Source: Acidobacteriaceae bacterium | GTDB taxonomy: Bacteria; Acidobacteriota; Terriglobia; Terriglobales; Acidobacteriaceae | NCBI GenBank assembly: GCA_031296325.1 | Contig: JARLFY010000040.1 | Coordinates: 1-44,204 of the forward strand | Direction: 5' to 3' | Length of the DNA: 44,204 bases | Shown here: positions 33,451-41,945 of the stretch, piece by piece | Layout of the letters: every line of letters starts with the position of its first letter | Position numbering within the stretch: the first letter of the stretch is position 1 | The notes under the pieces: generated by a model | What the model saw: the letters and a program-made list of their open reading frames with translations, nothing else | The model's database searches: none | Told to the model about the DNA's origin: nothing | Position numbers and translations under genes: made by a program

Positions 33451-35175
33451 ATGTTCTTTCGATTCTTCACCAAGCTCCGCGCCGCAGCCTTGCGACTCGC
33501 CACGCTGCGACTCCTCTCGCAGGTCTTCTTTCTTGCACTCTTCGTCTTCCTTCTGCTGCGCACGGAGTTTCGCGGCACAGTCGGCTCGGGCGGCGACGTA
33601 CGAATGCAGTGGCCGGTGGGACTCTTCTTCAAGATCGATCCGCTGGTCGCGCTTTCGAATGCGCTGGCGACTCATGCGCTCTATCGCGGCCTGCTGGCGA
33701 GCCTTCTGATCCTGCTCCCGGTCATGTTTCTGGGCCGCTTCTTCTGCGGATGGATCTGCCCGATGGGAACGATTCACCACTTCTTCGGCAACCTGAAGTC
33801 GGAGGCAAAGCGCGGCAAGCAAGGCATCGACGCCAATCGCTACAAGCCCTGGCAGCGCACGAAGTACGTCATCCTGCTGGCAGTGCTTGTGGCCGCACTG
33901 TTCGGCACGGGTCTGGTCGGGTGGTTCGATCCCTTCAGCCTGCTGGTGCGCTCGGTCGGGCTGTCGATCCTGCCCGGAGCGAACTACGCCGCCAACGCGC
34001 TGATAAACGCGATGGAACACAGCAACCTTGGCGCGGTGCAGTCGGCTGGAACATCGCTCCACGCGGCTCTGGCGGCGACCGTGCTGAGCTTCAAACAGCC
34101 GCACTTCCGTCAGGGAATTCTGCTGGGCCTGATCTTCCTCGTTCTGCTGGCGACCAACCTGCGCGTTACGCGATTCTGGTGCCGCGCGCTCTGTCCGCTG
34201 GGAGCGCTGCTGGGAGTCGCCTCGCGCTGGTCGATCCTCGGCCTGCACAAGGACGCGGCAACCTGCAACAAATGCAATCGCTGCCTGATGCACTGTCAGG
34301 GCGGCGACGACCCCATCGGCGGCGCGCCCTGGCACAAGGCCGAGTGTCTGATGTGCATGAACTGCGTGGACTCCTGCCCGCACCACAGCCTGCAATTCAA
34401 AGTCTTTCGCGCCGAGCCGGAGATTGTCGGCACGAACCTGCCGCGACGCAAGATGCTCACAGGGCTGGCGCTTGGTGCTGCTGCGGTACCTCTGCTGCGC
34501 GCCAACACAGCCCTCGGCAAGAGCCGCGACGAACACATGATCCGCCCGCCGGGAGCGCTCGACGAGACCGACTTTCTCTCGCGCTGCATTCGCTGCGGCG
34601 AGTGCATGAAGGTCTGCCCGACCAATGCGCTGCAACCGGCCTTCACCGAGGCAGGACTCGAAGGCATCTGGTCGCCCGTGTTGACGCCGCGCATCGGCTA
34701 CTGCGAACCAAGCTGCGTCCTGTGCAGCGAGGTCTGCCCTACCGGAGCGATCTGGAAGCTCACTCCGCGTAAAAAGGGCTGGGTCGTCGGCATAGGCGAG
34801 GCCAACGCGAGCGCGAGCGATGGCAATGCAAACGAGGCCGAAGCCAAGTCTGTGCGCCTTGGCACAGCCTTCTACGACCGAGGCCGCTGCCTGCCCTGGG
34901 CCATGGCCACCGATTGCATCGTCTGCGAGGAGTGGTGTCCGGTCTCGCCCAAGGCGATCTACCTGCAAGAGGTTCAGGTCGTTGATGCCGACGGAAATTT
35001 GAAACTTTTAAAGCAGCCGCACGTCGATCCTAGTAGATGCGTCGGTTGCGGAGCCTGCGAGTACGCCTGCCCGTTGCAGGAGCATCCCGCCGTCTATGTG
35101 ACTAGTATTGGAGAGAGCCGCTCGGTAGAGAGTCAAATTCTATTGAGCCGACGAAAGGCCAAGGCGCAGTCGTGA
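33451..35175 (+). CDS. NapH-NapG-like fused membrane polyferredoxin
   Basis: 574 residues. The first half is NapH-like: two helices (about 21-37, 75-95), CGWICP (99-104), more helices, CRALCP (244-249) and two ferredoxin clusters with Cys272/275/278/282 and 299/302/305/309. Then comes PRRKMLTGLALGAAAVPLLR (331-350), a twin-arginine-like signal or membrane stretch, and a NapG/MauM-like half with four more cysteine sets: 379/382/385/389, 418/422/425/429, 480/489/492/496, 530/533/536/540. So six [4Fe-4S] clusters are possible. NapH and NapG are usually separate proteins that take electrons from quinol to the periplasm. Start ATG 33451 is weakly supported; 33406 is an alternative. It probably supplies electrons to the DUF6599/DUF362 genes after it. 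Confidence 0.85.
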   Translation: MFFRFFTKLRAAALRLATLRLLSQVFFLALFVFLLLRTEFRGTVGSGGDVRMQWPVGLFFKIDPLVALSNALATHALYRGLLASLLILLPVMFLGRFFCGWICPMGTIHHFFGNLKSEAKRGKQGIDANRYKPWQRTKYVILLAVLVAALFGTGLVGWFDPFSLLVRSVGLSILPGANYAANALINAMEHSNLGAVQSAGTSLHAALAATVLSFKQPHFRQGILLGLIFLVLLATNLRVTRFWCRALCPLGALLGVASRWSILGLHKDAATCNKCNRCLMHCQGGDDPIGGAPWHKAECLMCMNCVDSCPHHSLQFKVFRAEPEIVGTNLPRRKMLTGLALGAAAVPLLRANTALGKSRDEHMIRPPGALDETDFLSRCIRCGECMKVCPTNALQPAFTEAGLEGIWSPVLTPRIGYCEPSCVLCSEVCPTGAIWKLTPRKKGWVVGIGEANASASDGNANEAEAKSVRLGTAFYDRGRCLPWAMATDCIVCEEWCPVSPKAIYLQEVQVVDADGNLKLLKQPHVDPSRCVGCGACEYACPLQEHPAVYVTSIGESRSVESQILLSRRKAKAQS

Positions 35176-35191
35176 TTGAACGCAACTGGAG

Positions 35192-35215
35192 CTTATTCAC
35201 TCCTGAGTGAATAAG
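35192..35215. terminator. Hairpin after the polyferredoxin gene
   Basis: CTTATTCACT, CCTG loop, AGTGAATAAG: a perfect 10-bp stem 16 bases after the stop. It is AT-rich with only TATTGT behind it, so it is a weak terminator or a regulatory site. A dispersed repeat follows at 35236. Confidence 0.45.
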
Positions 35216-35235
35216 TATTGTCCTTCAACTAATGA

Positions 35236-35323
35236 TTGTCATTCTGACACTGCACGAAGTACAGGGGAAGAATCCCCGCATTTTGTTCGCAGTGCGATAC
35301 TTTATACCATCGGAAACGATGCT
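35236..35323 (+). repeat. Dispersed GTCATTC element, copy F
   Basis: TTGTCATTCTGACACTGCAC followed by GGGGAAGAATCCCCGCATT and TTGTTCGCAGTGCGATACTT. The GGGG..CCCC sequence forms a short hairpin (GGGGAAGAATCCCC). It ends about 26 bases before the DUF6599 start, so it forms part of that gene's upstream region; copy E does the same at 28572. Confidence 0.7.
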
Positions 35324-35348
35324 TCTAAACGAGAAAAGGACAGACGGA

Positions 35349-35849
35349 ATGAGAAATATCATGCGATTTAAATTCGTCGCCATCGCAGCCCTGCTATCGC
35401 TGGTTGTGTTCGCGGGCGTGGGCTGCAAGAAGAAGATCGCCGATCCCTTCCCGGCGACCGGCGCTGTTACTGGCTGGGAGAAGGGCGACAAGACGCAGAC
35501 CTACGACGCAGCCAATCTCTTTCAGTACATCGACGGCGGTTCGGAGCAGTACATTAATGCGGGAGTCGTCGGCGTGGCCACCTCGGACTACAAATTTCAG
35601 GGCAACATCGAGGCGACTGTCGACGTCTACACCATGAAGTCCTCCGACGGCGCGAAGACGATCTTCGACTCCGACCCGCCCACCACCGACAGCAAGAGTG
35701 TTCCGTTAGGAGACGCCGGCCGCGCCTACGCGCAGAGCGTGGTCTTCCGCAAGGGAGCGCATCTGGTACGCATCACCGCCTTCGAGGCCGCCCCCGGCGA
35801 AGATGATGCTCTGCTGACCCTGGCCCACGCCATCGAGGGCAAGTTATAG
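35349..35849 (+). CDS. DUF6599 protein, probably a lipoprotein
   Basis: 166-residue exported protein. The N terminus MRNIMRFKFVAIAALLSLVV is a signal, followed by FAGVGCKKK where Cys is a possible lipid site; the residues before it are not a perfect lipobox. The conserved core AANLFQYIDGGSEQYINAGV is the family mark, followed by DVYTMKSSDGAKTIFDSD and later FRKGAHLVRITAFEA. Start taken at ATG 35349 because AAAGGA lies nine bases upstream. Function unknown. It is 52 bases before the first DUF362 gene and after the polyferredoxin, in the same order as in related acidobacteria as far as I know. Confidence 0.82.
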   Translation: MRNIMRFKFVAIAALLSLVVFAGVGCKKKIADPFPATGAVTGWEKGDKTQTYDAANLFQYIDGGSEQYINAGVVGVATSDYKFQGNIEATVDVYTMKSSDGAKTIFDSDPPTTDSKSVPLGDAGRAYAQSVVFRKGAHLVRITAFEAAPGEDDALLTLAHAIEGKL

Positions 35850-35900
35850 GAAGGTTGCTGAACAGGCAGCAAACAGAACTGGCATCACGGAGGATCGACA

Positions 35901-36896
35901 ATGCAGAACCGGCGTGAGTTCGTAAAAGAGGTTGTGGCAGGGGCCGCAGTTCTGGGCGCGAGTTCCCCGCTATCCCTTGCCGCAGCCAAGCCAGCGGCGG
36001 AGAAGTCGAAGGTCGTCATCGTGCGCGACGCCAAGCTGCGCACGACGGGCACGACGCCCGATCCAGTGCGCGTTGCCGCGCTGCTGGACCATGCGATGCA
36101 AAGTTACTTCGGCACGAAGAACCCGATCGATCCGTGGCGGCTCATTGTGCGCCCGGGCCAGACCGTCGGCCTCAAGGTGAACTGTCTGGGCCGCGCCCTC
36201 TCGCCCAACGTGGCGCTGGTGGCGGCCATCTGCGAGCGGCTACAGCAGGCTGGCATCAAGCCCGGCGACATCACGGTGTGGGATCGCAGCAGCCGCGACA
36301 TGCAGGCGGCGGGATTCAAGCTCTCGTCCACGCCGGGGGCTGTGCGCTACATCGCCTCGGACGCGCCCGGAGTGGGCTACGAGGATTCGCCCACCGTCTA
36401 CGGAACGGTCACCACGCACCTCGCTAAACTCCTCACCGGCAGCGACGTGATGATCAACCTGCCGGTGCTGAAGAATCACAATCTGGCCGGCGTCACCATG
36501 TCAATGAAGAACATGTACGGCGTCATCAACAATCCCAACGCGCTGCACGGCTCGGCCTGCAATCCCTACATCGCAGACCTCAACATGATTCCGCACATCC
36601 GTCAGAAGATGAAGTTCATCATCGGCGACATGATGACGGCGGTCTATGAGGGCGGGCCAACCTACAATCCGTCCTATGCATGGAACGAGAACGGCCTGAT
36701 CGTCGGCGAGGATCGCGTCGCCATCGACCACACCTGCGCGGGAATCGTCGAACGCAAGCGCGCCGAGAAGGGTCTGCCCACGCTCGCACAGAAGGGTACG
36801 CCGACCCATTACATCGAGACCGCCGCCGACACCAATCACCAGCTAGGCACCAACGATCCCGCGCGCATCTCTCTGATGGAACACAGCATAGCGTAG
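35901..36896 (+). CDS. Tat-exported DUF362 protein (first)
   Basis: 331 residues. The N terminus has NRREFVKEVVAGAAVLG, which fits a twin-arginine signal (RRxFxK), so the protein is folded before export. The DUF362 core has RPGQTVGLKVNCLGRALSPN, ITVWDRSSRDMQAAGF, NLPVLKNHNLAGVTMSMKNM with YGVINNPNALHG and the later DRVAIDHTCAGIVERKRAE. It has only scattered cysteines and no ferredoxin-type set, unlike some DUF362 members. A GGAGG site lies seven bases before the ATG. The gene is nine bases from a second DUF362 gene; they form one operon. Function unknown. Confidence 0.85.
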   Translation: MQNRREFVKEVVAGAAVLGASSPLSLAAAKPAAEKSKVVIVRDAKLRTTGTTPDPVRVAALLDHAMQSYFGTKNPIDPWRLIVRPGQTVGLKVNCLGRALSPNVALVAAICERLQQAGIKPGDITVWDRSSRDMQAAGFKLSSTPGAVRYIASDAPGVGYEDSPTVYGTVTTHLAKLLTGSDVMINLPVLKNHNLAGVTMSMKNMYGVINNPNALHGSACNPYIADLNMIPHIRQKMKFIIGDMMTAVYEGGPTYNPSYAWNENGLIVGEDRVAIDHTCAGIVERKRAEKGLPTLAQKGTPTHYIETAADTNHQLGTNDPARISLMEHSIA

Positions 36897-36905
36897 GAGG
36901 CGACG

Positions 36906-37958
36906 ATGAATCCCGAAGATCCGGCGACTGACAATTCGGCTCATGCAAACGCTGCAACCTCCACGTCTTCAGCGCCGACCGCACTGGACTGCATGACCCG
37001 GCGCGATGCGATGCTACAGTTGCTGCGCGTGACTGGCGCAGGAATGGCGACAGCGGCGGCGGCGCTCTGGCTCTCGCAAAACAGCGCCCGACCCGCCTCC
37101 ACCACGGCGGCCAACGTGCGTCGCGACCACACCGTCGAACCCAACGCCGCTCTACCGGAGATGGTCGTCGTGCAGGGCAACGATCCCCGCGCCATGGTTG
37201 CGCGCGCCTTCGCCGATCTGGGCGGAGTCAGCCGCTTCATCGCGCACGGAGACCATGTCGTTCTCAAGCCCAACATCGCCTGGGATCGCACCCCGGAGCA
37301 GGCCGCCAACACCAATCCCGACGTGGTCGCCGAGGTGGTCAAGCAGTGCTGGCAGGCCGGAGCCAAGCGCGTCATCGTCACCGACGTCAGTTGCAACGAC
37401 GCCGAGCGCTGCTTCCACCGCTCGGGCATCGCCGCCGCCGCGCGCGCTGAGGGAGCCGAAGTCATTCTGCCCGATCTCGCTCGCTTCCGCGAGGTCAATC
37501 TTGGCGGCGAGATCCTACAAAGCTGGCCCGTCTTCGAGCCATTCCTCGGCGCCGACAAGGTCATCAATCTGCCTATCGCCAAACATCACGGCCTCACCGG
37601 AGCCACCCTCGGCTTCAAGAACTGGTACGGCATTCTGGGCGGGGAACGCAACCGCCTGCACCAGCAGATTCACCAGAGCCTCGTCGATCTAGCCGCGTTC
37701 ATGCTGCCCACGCTCACCCTGATCGACTGCTACCGCGTCCTGCTGCGCAACGGCCCCACTGGAGGCAATCTGGAAGACGTCGCCCTGCACAAGACGCTGG
37801 TCGCAGGAACCGACCCGGTCGCGCTGGACGCCTACGTTGCCAAGGCTTACTGGAATATCGAGGCCTCCGCCCTGCCCTACCTGCAACTGGCCGAGCGTCG
37901 CGGTCTGGGACGCGCAGACTTCGAACACCTCCGCACCAAATTCAGCCAATCTGCATGA
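36906..37958 (+). CDS. Tat-exported DUF362 protein (second)
   Basis: 350 residues, distantly similar to the gene before it. After 29 mostly polar residues comes DCMTRRDAMLQLLRVTGAG with hydrophobic TAAAALWLS behind it, consistent with a twin-arginine signal. The core shows GDHVVLKPNIAWDRTPEQAA, TNPDVVAEVVKQCW, NLPIAKHHGLTGATLGFKNW, YGILGGERNRLHQ and DPVALDAYVAKAYW. The LPxxKxHxLTGxTLGFKN block is shared with the first protein. No ferredoxin cysteines. TAGGAGGCG site before the ATG, nine bases after the first stop. The pair may form a heteromer that takes electrons from the polyferredoxin; this is inference. Confidence 0.83.
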   Translation: MNPEDPATDNSAHANAATSTSSAPTALDCMTRRDAMLQLLRVTGAGMATAAAALWLSQNSARPASTTAANVRRDHTVEPNAALPEMVVVQGNDPRAMVARAFADLGGVSRFIAHGDHVVLKPNIAWDRTPEQAANTNPDVVAEVVKQCWQAGAKRVIVTDVSCNDAERCFHRSGIAAAARAEGAEVILPDLARFREVNLGGEILQSWPVFEPFLGADKVINLPIAKHHGLTGATLGFKNWYGILGGERNRLHQQIHQSLVDLAAFMLPTLTLIDCYRVLLRNGPTGGNLEDVALHKTLVAGTDPVALDAYVAKAYWNIEASALPYLQLAERRGLGRADFEHLRTKFSQSA

Positions 37959-38078
37959 TATTCATAGCGAATAGGTTGCTGCTGGAATATTGGTAATGAA
38001 GTGTTTATCGAGAAACGTGGGCTAGGCGGTATCGACATATAGTTCTTTTGTGATTGCAGTTGTCCTTGCTTGTTTTTG

Positions 38079-38175
38079 TTTGTCATTCCGCAGCCTTTTG
38101 TTTGTCATTCCGCAGCGCAGCGGAGGAATCTGGTTTGTTGTTCGCGCCACGGGGATCTATCCCCATGGTAAAAAT
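38079..38175 (+). repeat. Dispersed GTCATTC element, copy G (doubled head)
   Basis: Head TTTGTCATTCCGCAG occurs twice, 22 bases apart, then CGCAGCGGAGGAATCTGG and TTGTTGTTCGCGCCACGG. It ends near GTAAAAATGCT, which matches the end of copy E. Confidence 0.65.
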
Positions 38176-38180
38176 GCTAT

Positions 38181-38252
38181 AAAGACAACCGAAACTGAAA
38201 AGACAACCGCAACGGAAAAGACAACCGCAAGGGAAAAGACAACCGCAACGGC
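38181..38252 (+). repeat. 18-bp tandem repeat, four units
   Basis: Four consecutive units starting AAAGACAACCGCAACGGA, with changes: the first has GAAACTGA, the third GCAAGGGA, the last ends in C. It lies exactly between inverted copies G and H of the dispersed element. No promoter or gene relation is evident. Confidence 0.75.
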
Positions 38253-38261
38253 AAAAGCAGA

Positions 38262-38335
38262 TGCCGCCGCGGCGCTGCGGAATGACAAAAAAAGACGCTA
38301 CGGGATGGCAAACAAATGGCTGCGGAATGACAAAA
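38262..38335 (-). repeat. Dispersed GTCATTC element, copy H (tripled head)
   Basis: Read on the minus strand it has TTTGTCATTCCGCAGCCATT at one end and another TTTGTCATTCCGCAGC nearer the array, with a third diverged one between. Head and mirror image of copy G across the tandem array. Confidence 0.6.
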
Positions 38336-38460
38336 GAGAGGCAACAGCAGCGTCGCAAAGCAACGTGTATATGTCGATACGACCTCGGAGGCGCTCACTC
38401 CAGATGACAATCTAACGTCTCGATCACAAGAGTGAAAACGCTTAAATAACCTCCTGTCTC

Positions 38461-38736
38461 CTAATTTTCCTTTTCCGGAACAGAAGTTGAAACAGGAGGC
38501 GGCTCTGTGGCAGGCTTCCCGGCGGCATCCTTGACGCGGACGACTTGATCGGCCTGCGGGCCTTTGCTGCCCTCGATGATGTCGAACTCCACCTCTTCCC
38601 CCTCCTTCAGGCTCTTGTAGCCTTCGGATTGAATAGAGCTGTAGTGAACGAAGACATCAGCTCCGCCCTCGTATCCGAGAAAGCCGAAGCCCTTGGCGTT
38701 GTTGAACCACTTTACCGTGCCTTTGTATTGTGCCAT
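38461..38736 (-). CDS. cspA: Cold shock domain protein
   Basis: 91-residue nucleic-acid-binding protein with the cold shock domain [23 protein letters not shown]1 (KGFGFL) and RNP2 (VFVHYSSI), followed by a 25-residue Pro/Glu-rich tail. Start is ATG 38736 because AAGGAG lies seven bases before it; an upstream start at 38784 adds an unrelated peptide. The leader holds an exact hairpin CGGCAA-GA-TTGCCG (38779-38792). It probably acts as an RNA chaperone during cold or growth changes. Confidence 0.93.
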   Translation of the reverse strand: MAQYKGTVKWFNNAKGFGFLGYEGGADVFVHYSSIQSEGYKSLKEGEEVEFDIIEGSKGPQADQVVRVKDAAGKPATEPPPVSTSVPEKEN

Positions 38737-39200
38737 TTCGCACACTCCTTGCGTGGGCCGAGTTGGTTGGTTAGCTGGCGGCAAGATTGCCGTCAGCGGT
38801 TGTGCTGGCCAACTGGCCGAACCTGAGTTATTCGACGCGATGCACGGGCAAAATGGTTATCTGCACATCGCCAGATTCATGGGCGATGAGATACCGTATC
38901 AGATTTATCCAGAGCCCTTCTCGGAATGGAGGGTACCGTCGTCGAAGGATAAAAACAGATTCCTCCGCTGCACTACGGAATGACAAAGAATTCGGGCTAG
39001 AGTAATTCGAGGAACACTGCAAATTTACAGAAATGCTGCAAATAACGCCGCAGCAATATTTTCCGGCCATCGATAAATTAAATGATCTATCAGGCGCTTG
39101 TTGTCTGAACCGGAGTGTACACTTTCTGCATCTAAACTCAACTGATCGAACGCGGTGCGAATCTGCGGCTCGACTGGGAAGCTAATCTTTGGAGACATCT
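38737..39200. other. Divergent intergenic region of cspA and coxB
   Basis: About 460 bases with no gene. Near cspA lies its leader with a hairpin at 38779-38792 and the near-palindrome GGCCAACTGGCC. Repeat copy I (38934-39013) is in the middle. The rest, up to coxB, is AT-rich and must contain the oxidase promoter, of which I saw no clear box. Confidence 0.5.
38934..39013 (-). repeat. Dispersed GTCATTC element, copy I
   Basis: Minus orientation: CAGATTCCTCCGCTGCACTA, CGGAATGACAAAG and, further on, AGAGTAATTCGAGG. It aligns to copy C along most of its length (ATTCCTCCGCT, CGGAATGACAAA, AGTAATTCGAG). Confidence 0.68.
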
Positions 39201-40217
39201 TTGGCGCGTACCGTCTGGCCCGACCTCGCAGCCCAAATCCCGACCGGTTTCAGTCACGGCTCTACGAGCATCTTCGCTCCGGCTGGCACTCCCGCTCATT
39301 CCATCTTCGGCCTTTCGATGCTGGTGCTGGGGATTACGCTGGCAATCTTTCTGGTCGTCGCGGGACTCTTTCTCTACGCCGTGGTGCGTTACCGGCATCG
39401 CGCGGAGGATGCCAACGCCTCTCGCGAACCCTCGCAGATCTTTGGCAGCAACCAGATCGAGCTTTCGTGGACGGTGATTCCGATCCTGATCGTGGTTCTT
39501 CTCTTTCTTGCCACGACGCGCGTCATCTTTATGACGCAGAGCATTCCCAAGCCCGCCTCCTCGCTGGACATCAACGTCGTAGGCCATCAGTTCTGGTGGG
39601 AGTACAGCTATCCCAAGCTGGGCGTCGTCACCGCCAACGAGTTGCACATTCCGGTGAGCGACCCAAAGAAGCCCACGCCAAGCTACCTCACCATGACCTC
39701 GGCCGACACCGACCACAGCTTCTGGGTGCCGCGTCTGGCGGGCAAGATGGATCTGATTCCGAACCAGATCAACACCATGTGGATGGATCCGCAGCAGGCT
39801 GGACTCTACCTTGGGCAGTGCGCGCAGTACTGCGGCGTACAGCACGCCAAGATGCTGATCCGCGTCTATGCCGACAGCCCAGCCGACTTCGCCGCATGGG
39901 TGGCGCACCAGAAGCAGCCAGCCGTCGAGAGCGCCGATCCGCAGGCCGCTGCGGGCCGCGCTATCTTCCAACACAACTCCTGCATCAGTTGCCACACCAT
40001 TGCAGGGACGGTCGCCACCGGGCGATTCGGCCCCGACCTGACCCACGTCGCCAGCCGCGAGACGATTGGCTCGGGAGCGATTCCCAACAACCCCGCCAAC
40101 CTGCGCGCCTTCGTCGACAACCCAGAGCATTTCAAGCCCGGCGTGTTGATGCCGGCCATGCACATGAACGACAAAGACCTCGACGCAATCACCGCATATC
40201 TAGCATCGCTGAAGTAA
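39201..40217 (+). CDS. coxB: Cytochrome c oxidase subunit II fused to cytochrome c (caa3)
   Basis: 338-residue subunit with two helices (about 36-60, 85-105) and a periplasmic CuA domain. The CuA ligands are in FWWEYSYP and GQCAQYCGVQHAKM (Cys-x3-Cys, His, Met). The C-terminal quarter is a cytochrome c domain with heme site CISCH and distal Met in VLMPAMHM. This makes it a caa3-type oxidase subunit, which can receive electrons from a soluble or membrane cytochrome. I start at TTG 39201 since GGAGA lies five bases before; TTG 39189 is the alternative. The coxA gene starts 18 bases on. First gene of the oxidase operon. Confidence 0.94.
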   Translation: MARTVWPDLAAQIPTGFSHGSTSIFAPAGTPAHSIFGLSMLVLGITLAIFLVVAGLFLYAVVRYRHRAEDANASREPSQIFGSNQIELSWTVIPILIVVLLFLATTRVIFMTQSIPKPASSLDINVVGHQFWWEYSYPKLGVVTANELHIPVSDPKKPTPSYLTMTSADTDHSFWVPRLAGKMDLIPNQINTMWMDPQQAGLYLGQCAQYCGVQHAKMLIRVYADSPADFAAWVAHQKQPAVESADPQAAAGRAIFQHNSCISCHTIAGTVATGRFGPDLTHVASRETIGSGAIPNNPANLRAFVDNPEHFKPGVLMPAMHMNDKDLDAITAYLASLK

Positions 40218-40235
40218 CCGCTGAAAGGAGAGACG

Positions 40236-41930
40236 ATGGCCGCTGACGCACCCGTTCCCGCCGAGACGGCACAAACCGCGACGACGCACAGCGCACCGCG
40301 CCGCCTCGTGCTCGACATACTGAACGACTGGGTGACGACGGTCGATCACAAGAAGATCGGCCTGATGTACATCGGCTACGCGCTGGTCTTTCTGGTGGTC
40401 GCAGGCATACAGGCGCTGCTAATGCGCATCCAGTTGAGCCTGCCCAACAACGACTTCGTCTCTCCGCAGGCCTTCAATAGTCTCTTCACCATGCACGGAA
40501 CCACGATGGTCTTCTTCGTGGGAATGCCGATTCTGTTTGGCTTCGGCAATTATCTGGTTCCGCTGATGATTGGCGCGAGAGACATGGCCTTTCCGCGGCT
40601 GAACGCGTTTAGTTTCTGGATCTCGGCCTTCGGCGGCATTCTGCTCTACTTCAGCTACTTTGGCGCAAGCGGCTTGTACGGCGCAGGCAGTGCGCCCGAC
40701 GTGGGCTGGTTCGCCTACGCCCCGCTGACGGCGCGGGTCTTCTCGCCCGGACACAGCACGGATTACTGGACGCTGGCGATTCTGCTCAGCGGTATCGGAA
40801 GCATCGGCACGGCGCTGAATATCGTCGCCACCACGATCTGCATGCGCTGCCCCGGCATGAAGCTCAGCCGGATGCCGCTGCTGGTCTGGCTGTATCTGGT
40901 CACGTCGAGTCTGGTTTTTGTCGCCGTCAGTCCGCTGACCGCCGCGCAGATCATGCTGATGCTGGATCGCTACATCGGCTCGCACTTCTTCGACACACAG
41001 GCCGGCGGCTCAGCGGTGCTGTGGATGCACTTCTTCTGGATCTTCGGTCACCCAGAGGTCTACATCCTGATTCTGCCTGCATTTGCCTTTGCCAACGAGA
41101 TCATCCCGGTCTTCTCGCGCAAGGCGATCTTCGGCTACGCGGCGATGGTTGCGGCCTCGGTCGGCATCGGCTTCATCAGCCTCAGCGTCTGGGCGCACCA
41201 CATGTTCACTGTGGGCCTGGGGGCGGGCGCCAATACTTTTTTCGTACTGGCGACGATGATTATCTCCGTGCCCACTGGCATCAAGCTCTTCAACTGGCTG
41301 GCGACGCTGTGGGGCGGCAAGATCCACTTCACCGCGTCGATGATGTTCGCCATCGGCTTTCTCTTTCAGTTCCTCATCGCGGGATTGACCGGAGTCATGC
41401 TGTCGATTGCGCCATTCGATTGGCAACTTGGCAACTCGTACTTTGTGGTCGCGCACTTCCACTATGTGCTGGTCGGCGGAATCCTGTTTATGATCTTCTC
41501 GGCCTTCTATTATTGGTTTCCCAAGATGAGCGGGAAGATGTTGAGCGAGAAGCTGGGCAAGTGGCATTTCTGGATCTTTCTGATCGGATTCCATTTAACC
41601 TTCGACTTCATGCACGTCCCCGGAATGCTGGGAATGCCGCGCCGCATCTACACCTACGAGGCCGATCGCGGCTGGATGATCTGGAACATGATCATCTCCA
41701 GCGGAGCGATCTTTCAGGCTGCGGGAACCCTGCTCTTCGTCTACAACATGATCTGGTCGTACTTCAAAGGGCCGGTCGCTGGCCCCGATCCGTGGGACGC
41801 GTGGACGCTGGAGTGGTCGACGCCCTCGCCCCCGCCCGCGTATAACTTTGCCGAGATTCCTAGCGTCGCAAGCCGCCGTCCGCTGTGGGATCTGAAGCAT
41901 CCCGAAGACCCAGACAGCAATTATGAGTAG
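40236..41930 (+). CDS. coxA: Cytochrome c oxidase subunit I
   Basis: 564-residue core subunit that reduces oxygen and pumps protons. The key histidines are visible: low-spin heme ligand in MHGTTMVFF, CuB histidines in HHMFTVG, the His-Tyr pair in GHPEVYILILP and the heme ligands in AHFHYVLVGG. The Glu in GHPEVY marks an A1-type heme-copper oxidase with a D-channel. Twelve membrane helices are expected. GAAAGGAGA before the ATG is a good site. It fits caa3 with the neighbouring subunits. Confidence 0.96.
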   Translation: MAADAPVPAETAQTATTHSAPRRLVLDILNDWVTTVDHKKIGLMYIGYALVFLVVAGIQALLMRIQLSLPNNDFVSPQAFNSLFTMHGTTMVFFVGMPILFGFGNYLVPLMIGARDMAFPRLNAFSFWISAFGGILLYFSYFGASGLYGAGSAPDVGWFAYAPLTARVFSPGHSTDYWTLAILLSGIGSIGTALNIVATTICMRCPGMKLSRMPLLVWLYLVTSSLVFVAVSPLTAAQIMLMLDRYIGSHFFDTQAGGSAVLWMHFFWIFGHPEVYILILPAFAFANEIIPVFSRKAIFGYAAMVAASVGIGFISLSVWAHHMFTVGLGAGANTFFVLATMIISVPTGIKLFNWLATLWGGKIHFTASMMFAIGFLFQFLIAGLTGVMLSIAPFDWQLGNSYFVVAHFHYVLVGGILFMIFSAFYYWFPKMSGKMLSEKLGKWHFWIFLIGFHLTFDFMHVPGMLGMPRRIYTYEADRGWMIWNMIISSGAIFQAAGTLLFVYNMIWSYFKGPVAGPDPWDAWTLEWSTPSPPPAYNFAEIPSVASRRPLWDLKHPEDPDSNYE

Positions 41931-41945
41931 AGAGGAGCCGACCGT

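Larger units (their letters stand above)
37959..38460. other. Repeat-filled gap between DUF362 and cspA
   Basis: About 500 bases with no gene. It holds two inverted GTCATTC repeat copies (G and H), an 18-bp tandem array between them, and short flanks. A 121-codon frame across it (38050-38415) is made almost only of repeats and is not a gene. Confidence 0.7.

Noticed and set aside
33412-34968. 518-codon minus-strand frame across the polyferredoxin gene
   Set aside because: Antisense shadow; the sense frame carries the conserved cysteine motifs.
38181-38252. CRISPR array
   Set aside because: The 18-bp units are contiguous, with no spacers, and no cas genes are near.
38050-38415. 121-codon frame in the repeat region
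   Set aside because: It consists of translated dispersed and tandem repeats with no protein family resemblance or ribosome site.
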